64,000 nucleotides of DNA from Monodelphis domestica (taxonomy: Eukaryota; Chordata; Mammalia; Didelphimorphia; Didelphidae). Both the position numbers and the translations under genes were made by a program. Positions 46,001-56,725 of the stretch are shown one piece after another (the first letter of the stretch is position 1; every line of letters begins with the position of its first letter). The notes below the pieces were generated by a model. It was not told the DNA's origin. It made no database searches and saw only the letters and a program-made list of their open reading frames with translations. The stretch is from NCBI RefSeq assembly GCF_027887165.1, contig NC_077234.1:193806530-193870529 (forward strand), read 5' to 3'.

Positions 46001-46105
46001 TTATGACAATAATGCCTTACATTTATATGACAATTTATATTCTTCAAAGCATTTTTACATCTTTTACCTCAGTTGATTCTCACAAAAATCCAATTAGGTT
46101 ATGAG
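46000..46105 (-). repeat. MIR-like fragment
   Basis: 'gccttacatttatatgacaa', 'tcttcaaagcatttttacat', 'gattctcacaaaaatccaat'. Confidence 0.5.
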
Positions 46106-46889
46106 CCCACTGATGAAAAACTGTGTCAAGTTTGATGTTCTGCATACCCTGCTTTGGATTTTTTACTGCTCATTAAATGTTAAAAAGCAGATGATAATGA
46201 TGACCTATAACATCAAAAGAAAAAAGAGCAATTTTCAAAGCATAATAACAACATATTTCAAAGAAGAAATGCTAGACAAATGAGATGTAAAAACCAACTT
46301 GCCTTCCCAATTCTTATGGGGCAAACAAAGGTAAATCAAGAAACGAATATGAGAAAAGATTTGAACAGCTTTAAAGTCAGATGTGATTCAGACTGATCTC
46401 TCTTTTCTATTAAGTTCTGGGCCCAACCCAATGCCCATCTGTAGTACTTGTCCAAGATGTATGTTTTAGTGGGCTGCCTATTCAACTGCATATCAAGTAT
46501 ACATTTTAATACTTCAAGTATAGGTCATAATTTGGGGAATATGTGTTCTTCATCCATTTGTTTTTTTTCTAATGAAAATTATCTTATTTAATAGACTCCT
46601 CTACTAAGGCAGGTTTTCACTGTCTCTCCAAATTATGTAGTCTTAGACTATATAACTTTGGATCCATAGACAACTAGAATAGATTTCAAGGGTATCCATT
46701 AACTTAGGTAGGAAAGGAATTACATCTTTATTTCATTACAAACGCATCATTCATTTGTGATTTTATGTATTTTATGCATTAAATTACTAATTTTTTTTCT
46801 GAGAAGGCATCATCATTTTTCTGAGAAGTCTGATTTCACAGACTGCCAGAAGGATCCATGACACATACAAGGTTAAGAACCCCTTTCTT

Positions 46890-47130
46890 AAAGAGATTCC
46901 TGAGGCAGAATATAGTTATGGAAAGACAGTATGACTTCCAGAACAGAACCTACTGATGTTTCATTTTCATTTTAATCTTACAGGGAACTTTTGGAAATCC
47001 TTGAGCAAAAATTATTTAATATATCTTTAGATGAATGCTTCAAACTATAGGCTGGCAGTTTTATGTTGATCTCTGCTTTGAAAAAAAACCTAAACCCAAT
47101 TGTTTAAAAAGAATGTTTGTAAGCAGATGA
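46890..47130. repeat. Diverged duplicate segment (partner at 48440-48660)
   Basis: 'gaacctactgatg...cattttaatctta' and 'atctttagatgaatgcttcaaacta' parallel 'gacctgctgatg...cattttgatccta' and 'atctttaggtgaatacttcaaacta' at 48488-48592, in the same order and spacing. I could not give it a repeat-family name. Confidence 0.55.
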
Positions 47131-47214
47131 GAAAGGAGGCTGTGATTGCTAAGGACCACTCTAGATTTATTGAGAACAGTTTCATATTGGTCATTTCAGA
47201 ACATTTTTTATACA

Positions 47215-47465
47215 TCTCTGTGATTCCATTAGTATGGGGAATGAAGGAGCATCTGTAGGACTCTATGGTAGGGAACTCCTGGTGTGGACATCTTTTTCAC
47301 CAATACAAATCAGCAATCTACCTGTAAACCATTTCGTGAGCCACCAAGAGATTAAGAAACTTGTTTTCGGTCACCTAGTCAGTATCTATCAGAGGTCAAT
47401 AGTAGCACCCAGGGTTTCTTGACTTCAAAGCCAAAGCTTGATCTGCCACACTACACACTGCCTGT
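47215..47465 (-). repeat. Old tRNA-related SINE (MON1/THER-like)
   Basis: Begins 'tctgtgattccattagtatg', with 'ggtagggaactcctggtgtg', 'aagagattaagaaacttgtt' and 'gcccagg'-region decay. Minus-strand order. Confidence 0.55.
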
Positions 47466-48439
47466 CATGTAGGGACATAGTTTTCTGAAGAGGTAGAACA
47501 TACTGTCTGCCTTTGTTCTTATGGTAAAAAAGTTGAGTCATTTTTAAATTGCTTATTATGGCTCAAGAACTATTTGGTGACCACTTGCTAAAAGAATAAC
47601 TTGGTGTTTTAAAGGTACTTTCTGACATAATCAGGTCCACAGTATCACGGAGTGATGCTTCCACTGCTCAGTGGTACACTTAAGACAGCAGTCTTGGCAA
47701 AGGAACAAAGGCTGGCAGAATTATCCTAAGCCAAGGCTTTAAAAATGAGCCCTCTAGGATAGAGCCACAGCAGTTGGAAGGCCCTTTGTTGAACATACTG
47801 TTCTGAACTGAATAAAAAGCTTCATTTTTCTAGAGCTATCAGTTGGATGATTTTTTTCAAGAATTGAATTCACCAATTCTATAGAAAAAAAGGGATATTA
47901 AGCAAAATATCCAGATGTCATCTGTTAAAGATGCTTTATGGAGACAATAAACATAGCATCAACAAGTACTAAAATTTTAATTAAAATATGATTTACAATG
48001 TTGCTATGCACGTCTAGCAGCATTCTTATTGACATGAAATAAGATTGCCTCTGCTCGTATCCTTAGGACACTCAAACCACTCCGTTTGACTTTGTAGTTC
48101 TCAGACCAGAATACTCTGCTGTAATATGGCTTTTCCATGCCCAGAAGCATAAAAATCTTCCTCAGCACTTTAAAAGACAATTATAGTATCAATTGTTCCC
48201 TTTCATTGATGGCTATATCTCCAAATAAATGTATATTATGTTGTCTTGCCTTCTGTTTAGAAAATCTAACTATTGCAATTCTGTCGATTCCCCGATGGAA
48301 GATAACCCTACTCAGAGTTGCTTCCAATGTTTACAAAATTATTTGTATGAGAACTAGACTTATTGGTTAGAGAAGATTCTGGCCCTGGTAATTATCCCAT
48401 AAAATGCACGTGTTTCAACAGAAAGGGCTCTTTAACCTA
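47466..48439. other. No gene seen
   Basis: Unassigned, AT-rich. The 77-codon frame at 48137-48370 has no recognisable domain. Confidence 0.35.
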
Positions 48440-48660
48440 GCAGTTGCTTACATCTTGGCTGCATGGTTCCTATTAAGCTTCAGGGCAGGACCTGCTGATG
48501 CTCTACTCTCATTTTGATCCTAAAGGGAGTGTTTTAAAACCTGTGAGCCAATATCTTTATTGAATTTATCTTTAGGTGAATACTTCAAACTATGGTGTGC
48601 TTAACTTCACATTGATTTCTGGTAAAATTCTAAAACATTATTAAAAGGAGTGTTTAGGAG
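48440..48660. repeat. Diverged duplicate segment (partner at 46890-47130)
   Basis: See partner. Similarity is roughly two thirds by eye, with several indels, so the duplication is old. Confidence 0.55.
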
Positions 48661-48711
48661 TAAACAGAAAAGGAGAAGGGCCACTAAAGGTATAGTAAAA
48701 CACATTAGAGG

Positions 48712-48908
48712 GCAGTTATATGGTTCAGTCGAGGAAGAGCCAGGTCTAGAAATGAGTGATCCTGGATTCAAACCTGGCCTCAGATACTTCCTAGGTGTGT
48801 GACCCTGGGTAAGTCATTTAACCCCCATTGCCTAGCCCTTATGGCTCCTCTGCCTTGAAACCAACATTTAGTATTGAATCTATGACAGAAGATAATGATT
48901 TTTAAAAG
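48712..48908 (+). repeat. tRNA-derived SINE (first copy of duplicated unit)
   Basis: 'agagccaggtctagaaatga', 'cctggattcaaacctggcct', 'aacccccattgcctagccct'. The sequence after it (aatttccgtttttgata, ggttaatcaactaatg, ggttctggattcaagtattc) recurs after the second SINE at 53068-53135, so SINE plus flank is duplicated. Confidence 0.8.
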
Positions 48909-49129
48909 TTATATTAGATGAAATGAATTTCCGTTTTTGATAAGGTTAATCAACTAATGCAGGATGGGAGAGAGAAATGAATGCTGGTTCTGGATTCAAG
49001 TATTCTGGGTTCAAATTCTAAGACAAGATAAGGGTTTTAAAAAATTCTAAGTTAAAGGGCAGCTATGGCTCAGTGGATAGAGAGTCATGCCTTGGGCTTC
49101 AGATCTGACCTCAGACACTTCCTAATTGT

Positions 49130-49458
49130 TGTAAAAGTTAAAATAGTCTCTAGTAATAAAAGTATTATATTTTATGAGGTTTATTAAAGATTATTAGAAA
49201 TCAAGGATACAAAATAATAAACCACGTGTCTAGGCTGATTAGCCCATTCACAGCCTACTTACTACATGTTGCAATCTCCAAGTAGAGGAAGAGAGTGAGC
49301 ATAGAAGAGGAAGAGGAGACTCTTGGGAGTCAGAGAGCCCGTTAAATACTAAATTGTGATCTCTTCCAGGTGGAGACTCAGGTGAGATTATAGGGAATTC
49401 TGGTAAGTACCAAGGACTTCTGGGGATTGAAGTCCAGGGTTCAAATCTCCATTTTACA
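49130..49458 (-). repeat. LTR, 3' copy (329 bp)
   Basis: Plus-strand ends TGTAAAAG...CATTTTACA form a 7-base inverted repeat. Differs from 52615-52944 by nine substitutions and one single-base indel. Confidence 0.93.
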
Positions 49459-51861
49459 TTTATCCCCTGAGGCCCAAGGAAGACTAGTCTCTCTGCTGGG
49501 TCTTGTAAACATACCAACTTTGAAATTACAACAATTTGAGGATAAGAGGAAAAGAGAACAAAACCAATAATTGCTAGACTCATTGACAAAAAGCCAGTTA
49601 GGGCACAGTCCCCTTTGGCATAAGAGTATACATACAAGTAAATGTTCAATCAACCACACCCAAAGTTCATTCTTGATCGTCTCATGCACAGCTTGTGGTC
49701 TGTGGAGGCATCTTCATGGTGTCTTCTCCAAACAGTTCAGTTTCTGGATTCAGAGAGGTACCATGTTTCTTAACCTAAAATTTCTCTCTCAAGGAATTTA
49801 AACTTTGAAATCTAAAATAATAAAAATTATACATTCCCCCCCTGAAGAGGGTGATTGAAAAACACAGGGATTACTTAGGGATGCATGGCTGAGTTATGAG
49901 ATATATGAATCAATTGGCAAGAGAAATAAAAAAAATCAGAAAAAATCCAAATAAAAAAAGATAATTTTTGGATGAAAGATAGACTATCAAAGTCTTATGC
50001 GTAAAAATTCCAAGTGAAGGAAAAGTAAATCTATAACAGGTCCTTGAATCAGGGCCCAATTAAAAGGATCTAAGGAATTAAGCATTTACCCAGTCAGTAG
50101 CCAGGACTACAGAAAGTTGCCACATTATGAAAGACAGAATAGGGACTAGATTATAGGATCCAGGTAGGAGCCAAATTTGAGATACTTGTCTGTAAGTATT
50201 TTCAGAGTGTGGATACAAGGAAGGCCTATGTCTTAATGTATGTTAAGCATCGCAACCTGGAGTCTTCACACTAGGTTCAAGTCCTTTGTATTGGCTTAGA
50301 AGTGTATCAATCCTTCCTGGATTGGTTTCTTTCTTTCTTTCTTTTTTTTTTTTTGACTTGTGTGCTCTTTTGGCAAAATTCAGGCTTAGCTTTGTGCTTC
50401 ATTGGCCCTGTGCAATGGCTCTTTTTGTATTATCTTGTCCTGGAATCAGACAGAATCATTAAGCAAAGTCCCATAATTTTTTAAAACAATTAGTGGCATC
50501 ATTTTTATAGTCTCAAACTTTTTTGGGACATGCATTGACATTATAGCAAATGTATTTTAAACTTATATTACTGCAAAATCAAAAAAAGTTTAAAAAAATC
50601 TTAATACAGGTGACATGTGCTTCAAATATAAAAATGAGAGAAAAAATAAAAACTGAAATAGTATATTGCACATGCAAACAAAATATAATAATAAAAGAGT
50701 TTTAACATTCAAAAATATGGCTTATAATTATTGACACACTGTGTCAGCTAAGGAAATATAGAATACAAGGCTTTCTCACCAAAAATGAGATCCATTTCCT
50801 CTTCATATCTGGCCATGATCCACTGTGAGTACAAGCAAATGACTTTCACCAAGTAATAGTTTTTATATAAAGAACAGTAGTACAAATATGTAGGTATCGA
50901 TATCCCTCAAATTCTAAATAGCCCAATTAATTACAATAGCAAACAAAAACCACTATCATTTTTCACATAAGTTGTTGTATAGCATTTTTTAAAAGTCTAT
51001 GAACTGATGGATATTTGTCACAATTTTTACAAACATAGCAAATCTTTCAACCTTGGTAAACATATTTATACACAAAGTAAAACTTATTTGGGTCTAGAAC
51101 ATCATCAAGAAATCTAGATATCATTACAAATGTGGCAGAGGAGTCTAGGAAAAACTCAAACCTCTGTACTGTTGATGTTGGGTAAAGTGAGCTGAAGAGT
51201 TATAAATGAGAGACGCTCTTCTTTGGGGAGTCATCCAGAGGGGTACCATGCCCTGGGATTAACTTCTAGTTCCTTTGGTATGAGTCTGTGATGTCCCATC
51301 CATTCATATTTTTATAAATGTGGGAGGTGGGGATTATAATTGTATTTCACTTCAGCTACTAAAATGGACCTTACCTCCTGTTAGAGGCAGGCAAAGTGAC
51401 CAAAGTTTGTTAAAAAAAAATTCTAAAAATCATGTCTAAAGAATCCTTAAATCAATTTGAGATATTTAGCTCATTAAATTTTCCAAAAGTTGTTATACAA
51501 TTTTAACAAGTTTGGTGAAGTCCATCTATCCTCTATGTGACAATTTACAAAGTCAAAAATAGAAAAAGCTGTTTTTATATGGGCTTATTCAATAATATTT
51601 GTTCAGTATAGTTATAGAGGAAACACAACAGAATGTAACAGTAGTTAAAACCCAGTACATTAAAATGATTCAATGTAACAGAATAGTATTGAATGCATTA
51701 ATATATGAACTTAAAACCAACAAAATTAAATCTTAAACAAAACAATCAGCAAAATGTAATAAAATTCAGAGATTTTTATAAAACATTGGAGTCTGAAATG
51801 CCTTTAAAATATAACCTCCAGTTTCTCTAAAGTTCCTTGGTTTTTTAAATTATTCCTTTAG

Positions 51862-52027
51862 ATGCCTATTGTCAGAAGGCAGAAGATTGGTAAGGGGGAG
51901 GCAATGAGGTTCAAGTGACCTGCCCAAGGTCACACAGCCAGGAAGTGTCCAAGGCCAGATTCTAACCCAGGACCTCCCATTTCTAGGCCTGGATCTCAAT
52001 CCACTGAGCCGCTGAGCTGCTCCCCCA
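51862..52027 (-). repeat. tRNA-derived SINE inside the LTR element
   Basis: 'aggcaatgaggttcaagtga', 'ccaaggtcacacagccagga', 'atccactgagccgctgagct'. Lacks its poly(A) end. Confidence 0.8.
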
Positions 52028-52049
52028 TAGTGAGAGTGGGTTTTAGGAA

Positions 52050-52158
52050 TCTCAAATTGGGCCAAAGAGTTGCAGGGAGCTGAAGTTCTCCCCTGAATCT
52101 CAGGTGAGATAAGTAAAAGAATCAGTACACTCAAAAGATACCCTTTTAAATAAGCCAT
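52050..52158 (-). pseudogene. Signal-peptide-like leader in the LTR element interior
   Basis: A minus-strand ATG at 52158 opens a frame beginning MAYLKGYLLSVLILLLI, followed by a Gly/Ser-type cleavage region. This resembles a retroviral envelope leader. The frame (inside 51850-52278) runs straight into the SINE, so little of any former protein remains. Envelope origin is inference from position and hydrophobicity only. Confidence 0.3.
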
Positions 52159-52614
52159 ATTTGTAACTTCCTGTTTGGAAAAATCTCTTCCTTCTCCTCT
52201 TCCCCCCCCCGCCACCCCATGGTCCCCTGCCCCCTGCCACATGGAGGCTAATTGTAGCCTAAGAAAAAAATCACCCATTTTTACCAGCTGGTGTTTGTGC
52301 CTGGGGCTGGGCTGGATTGATCTGGCTCAGAGGCTGGAGTTGCTGGGGCCAATGCGGGTTGGGACCAAGTGAGCGATCTTGGTCAAGCAGGTCCAGATTG
52401 CAGGAGTGCAGAAGCAGGCAGCAGGAGCTGGGGCTGGATGGGCAGGGCTGGGACCAGGTGAGCAATATTGGTCAAGAAGGTCAGGAGGAGTTCAAGAATC
52501 AGCTTTGCTGAAAAGCCTTGGCAGGAGGAACATGGCTTAAAAGAAAAATTATCTAAGCTATCTTTTAAAAAAACTTTTGAGAAGTTCTCATCCAATCTAG
52601 TGGTTGCCATTAAC

Positions 52615-52944
52615 TGTAAAAGTTAAAATAGCCTCTAGTAATAAAAGTATTATATTTTATGAGGTTTATTAAAGATTATTAGCAATCAAGGATACAAAAT
52701 AATAAACCATGTGTCTAGGCTGATTAGCCCATTCACAGCCTACTTACTACATGTTGCAATCTCCAAGTAGAGGAAGAGAGTGAGTATAGAAGAGGAAGAG
52801 GAGACTCTTGGGAATCAGAGAGCCTGTTAAATACTAAATTGTGATCTCTCCCAGGTGGAGACTCAGGTGAGATTATAGGGAATTCTGGTAAAGTACCAAG
52901 GACTTTTGGGGATTGAAGTCCAGAGTTCAAATCTCCATTTTACA
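52615..52944 (-). repeat. LTR, 5' copy (330 bp)
   Basis: Partner of 49130-49458. In minus sense it has 'aataaacctcataaa' about 60 bases before its end, consistent with a short R-U5. Confidence 0.93.
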
Positions 52945-53102
52945 TTGTGGAACTTGGGTTAAGTCACTTTACCTCAATTGCCTAACCCTTGTTCTTCTAC
53001 CTTGGAACCAACATTTAGCCCTGAATCTAGGACAGAAGATAAGGGTTTAAAAAAAGTTAGGTCAGGCTAATTTCCATTTTTGATAGTTAGGTTAATCAAC
53101 TA

Positions 53103-53285
53103 ATGAAGCATTGGTTCTGGATTCAAGTATTCTGGGCTCAAATCCCTTTCTGACACTTACCACTTGTGTGATCTTGGACAAGTTACTTTACTTCCTAGAC
53201 CTCAGTTTCCTCAGCGGCAATTTATACAGTTAAAGTATAAATTGGAGTAGATAGCCTGTAAAGTTAACTCTAAATCTACAATCTA
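53103..53285 (+). repeat. MIR-like SINE
   Basis: 'acttaccacttgtgtgatct', 'ggacaagttactttactt', 'acctcagtttcctcagcgg'. Confidence 0.6.
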
Positions 53286-54231
53286 GTGAGTGAATTCCAG
53301 TGAATGCTCTAGAAATAGTATCTCTGGGTTTTTTTTTTAAGTAGAAATTTAATAAAGTGCTTCATGATACTCTACTGGTCACGATGGAAAAATATGATTA
53401 GCTGATAGAATAGTCAAATAGATTCAGAACATATTGACCCAGACTCAAAGAGCATGGACCTCTGTCTGCCTGAAAATATGTTCTCTACTCGAAGGCTTCA
53501 AGGAAATTTCCTTGGCTCTGTTCCATTCAACATAGCAATAATGTAGATGAAAGACAGAAGTGGCTTATCAAATTTGCAGATTACAAAAATCTGGGAGGGA
53601 TAGAATAATGTGCTTAAGGAATCAAGATTCCTCCCTCCCTAAAAAAGGGGGATATCAATGGACTGGAGTGTTGGGCTGAAGTTAGTTAAATGATATCTAG
53701 TAGAAATAAATGTAAAAGTCTTGCAATGAAGTTCAGGAAATCAATTATGCAACATACAAGCATGAGATAGCTAGAAAACAGTTTAAATAGAAAGAATGTA
53801 GGGGTGCTAACAGACTATGTGATCATTGTGTTCATAGCGTGATATAGGAGTTAAAATAGGATTTTAGGATATTTTTTAGAATTTCTTTAAAATTTAGAAT
53901 TTTAGATAAGAAGTATGATGTCCAGAGCAAAGGGGTAATAATTACATTGCATCCTACACTGGCCAGAACACAACTTATATCATATCTAGAACATTATATC
54001 CATTTCTTGCCACCACAATTTAGAAAATGTTGATATTCCCAATATCATAATTATCTTCTGATCCCTCCATACCTTCAATGTATTTGGAAAAGTGGTTTAA
54101 TGATACACATTTTTCTCCCCTCAGCTCCACTTAGAAGAATAAGTCTTAGCAAAAGGGGCAGCATTGACCATGTGACTCAATTGAGAATGTACTTTTTAAT
54201 TGCAATTCTCTCAATTCAAAACTTTCTTGTG

Positions 54232-54452
54232 CTTTATGGCACAGTGGATAGAATGTCAGGCCTGGAATTGGGAGGACCTATGTTCAAATATGGCCTCAGA
54301 TATTTCCTGGCTTTGTGACCTTGGGCAAGTCACTTAACCCCATTTGCCTTGCCCTTCTGCCTTAGGTTGTTACTGGGACAGAAGGTAAAGTTTTTTTTGT
54401 TTTTTTTTTTAAACAAAACAAAACAAAACAAAACAAAACAAAACAAAACAAA
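54232..54452 (+). repeat. tRNA-derived SINE with (AAAAC)n tail
   Basis: 'gcacagtggatagaatgtca', 'gggcaagtcacttaacccca' and a tail expanded into about eight AAAAC units at 54411-54452. Confidence 0.85.
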
Positions 54453-54734
54453 ATCTTAGACTGTTCAGTGAAAAGAAGCCACACACCATGAGGTGATCCT
54501 TAGATCTGGAATCAATCTTTGAATACAGAAGATATACTTACTATAATTCTAGCAATGGGGAAACTAAACCAGTAGTAGTGAGAAAGATACTTGCTCTTTT
54601 GTGACCAGATGACCAGACACATCATCTCTATAGGTCCTAACCTGAGACCACATGTCATAGCTCTCTGCTATCTGGAGAGCTATGAAAGGCACACATTTGT
54701 AATCTGATTATATTTGGAGGGGCAGCATTGCATA

Positions 54735-54850
54735 GCGGTTAAGAGTGCTGGACTCGTTCTAAATAGGACATTGGTTTATAGTTGGAAGAGACCTCAGAGG
54801 CCATCTGGTCCAATTTCTCATTTTGAAAATGAGGAAACTTGGAACCAGAG
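54735..54850 (-). repeat. MIR/THER-like SINE fragment
   Basis: 'tggaagagacctcagaggcc', 'atctggtccaatttctcatt', 'gaaaatgaggaaact'. Confidence 0.6.
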
Positions 54851-55340
54851 AGACAAACTCAGATTAATCAAGAGAATGAAGGATATTTAATCTTGGAAAG
54901 AGAAAACTGGGAATATTATAGTAGTCTTCAAATAGTTGAATGTTTGCCATATGGAAAAATAATGATGAAGATAGCTAGCATTTATATCATTCTTTAAAGT
55001 TTGCTAAGTGCTTGATACATAGTGATAATTTTTAAAAAAAAAAGATTAGACTTAAAAGTGAGATTAGTCTTGTTCTACTTGATTCTAGTGACCAGAATGA
55101 GAAACAATTGGTGAAAGTCACAGAGAGACAGATTTTAGCTTAGCATTGTGAAAAAATTCTTGATAATTAGAGCTATCCAGAAATGGAAAGGGTTTCCTGG
55201 AAGTCTTGGATGGGAGATGGATAATTATAACATCTCTAATAAGTGAATGGGATTCATGATCTGGAGAAGAGTTTGATTAAATGACCTAGGGTATCTCTTC
55301 CAACTCTAAGACTCTATGATTCTCCATTATGATTCTATGA

Positions 55341-56002
55341 TCCAATAGCTAATTTATTTAATGCAAGTATTTATTTAACACAAGTAATTTTATACATTTA
55401 TAATTTACATGGTTCTGGGAGTAAATGAATTATAGACATTCTATGGATGTATTGGGATAACAAGTTTTACCTAATACCTCACTCAACACATGTAAAGTGC
55501 CCTATCAAGAGAAGTTAATCCTGTTTATCTAAATGCATGTGTTTTTTAATTTCTAAGGGTATCATCAAAAAATACTTTGAACTCCAAAAAAGGCTGTAAT
55601 AATGTTTTTAGGGCTTTATAAGAAAGATGTTTATGAGTCAAGCCAACTTATCTTCAAAGCTCAAGATTATTGAGCATCTATAGAATCTGAATATGAATAG
55701 TACAAGATGGCAGCTTATCAAATATAAAATGCTAAATAAGCTATTATACTACAGTATCAAAAATTCTGTAGCTTGTGTTTTAAAAAAGTAAAAAGTCCCC
55801 AAAAGATTGCCCAGAATCCTATGAGGACTATTTTAGCTGTCAAATTCAAAATAAAAGACAGAATAAAATTGATGAGCTCTAAAATATCCATGAATCAGAG
55901 TACTTGATGATACCTAAAAGAGAGAATGTTGGCTCTGAATTTGACACTAATAAAGTCCTAGCAATTTGTCTTAAATATACAGTCCATATGTCAAGGCAAC
56001 TA
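55341..56002. other. No gene seen
   Basis: AT-rich unassigned sequence. Confidence 0.35.
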
Positions 56003-56003
56003 C

Positions 56004-56044
<41 letters not shown>
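56003..56044. repeat. (GATA)n microsatellite
   Basis: About ten uninterrupted units. Confidence 0.97.
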
Positions 56045-56109
56045 GTATATGCATATCTACATACTTATATATTTGTATGTATTACTGTGTCATAGGTCTA
56101 CTTTATTTT

Positions 56110-56725
56110 GTTTCTTGAGTCTTTATTTTTTCCAGGTTACATATTGATACAATTTTTAATAATTTTCTGACATTTTTCTTTTTTTCTTTTAATAACAAGT
56201 TTTCACATAAGTTTTCTGAAGTTATATGATCCAAATTGTCTCCTTCTCTTCTTCCCTCCCTACTTCCAGAGCTGGGAAGCAATTCAATCTGGGCTATACA
56301 GTTTTATCATGCAAAACATATTTCCATATTATTCATTTTTGTAAGTGAATAATCTTACAAAACCCAAACCCCAAAACATATACTCAACTAAACAAGCAAT
56401 AAATCATATGCTTTCATCTGTATTCCCACTCCAACAGTTCTTTCTCTGCAGATGGATAGCATTCTTTTTTATAAGCTCCTCAGAATTGTTCTAGATTGTT
56501 GTATTACTGATAGTAGCCACATCTATCACATTTGATTGTTCCACAATATTACTGTTACTGTGTCAATGTTTTCCTGGTTCTGATTATTTCGTTCTGCATC
56601 AGTTCATGCATGTCTTTTCAGGTTTTTCTGAAATCATCCTGTTCATTATTCCTTATAGCACAAGAACATCCATCACCACCATATACCAAAATTTGTTTAG
56701 TCATTTCCCAATTCTACTTTACTTT
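56110..56725 (-). mobile_element. Old L1 3' end
   Basis: Minus-strand L1 3' UTR and the end of ORF2: 'attgttccacaatattactg', 'gttttcctggttctgatta', 'ccaaaatttgtttagtcatt'. Diverged relative to the copy at 2219-9261. Confidence 0.75.

Larger units (their letters stand above)
49130..52944 (-). mobile_element. Non-autonomous LTR retrotransposon / small endogenous retrovirus
   Basis: A 3815-bp element bounded by two direct LTRs and a 4-bp duplication TTGT (49126-49129 and 52945-52948). The minus orientation is inferred because AATAAA then falls near the LTR 3' end. The 3156-bp interior (49459-52614) has no gag, protease or pol that I can recognise. A TGGCAACCACTAGATTGG stretch (minus sense) six bases inside the 5' LTR may be the primer-binding site, though its tRNA is unclear. 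The interior carries two copies of a 33-bp unit 89 bp apart (52361, 52450) and a SINE at 51862-52027. It probably moved using proteins of another retrovirus. Confidence 0.85.
49058..53052 (+). repeat. tRNA-derived SINE split by an LTR retrotransposon
   Basis: The left part (49058-49129) ends 'cagacacttcctaattgt'. The right part (52945-53052) resumes 'ttgtggaacttgggttaagt' and ends in an A-rich tail. The SINE is complete once the LTR element and its 4-bp duplication are removed. Confidence 0.88.
53330..55340 (+). mobile_element. CR1/L3-type LINE, interrupted
   Basis: Reverse transcriptase to 3' end, non-functional. 'gcttatcaaatttgcagatt' followed by 'aaaatctgggagggatag' at 53559-53603 is the region encoding the CR1 'FADD' neighbourhood and downstream helix. 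The 3' end at 54860-55340 includes 'tagtcttcaaatagttgaat', 'attagagctatccagaaatg' and 'cttccaactctaagactcta'. A SINE (54232-54410), a MIR/THER-like piece (54735-54850) and a MIR piece (54960-55035) lie inside. Confidence 0.7.

Noticed and set aside
52175..52610. Several overlapping short frames on both strands
   Set aside because: GC-rich leader of the LTR element with duplicated units; no domain support.
54411..54452. CRISPR-like direct repeats, also considered for other tandem runs
   Set aside because: Simple SINE-tail expansion; no spacer-repeat structure anywhere in the window.
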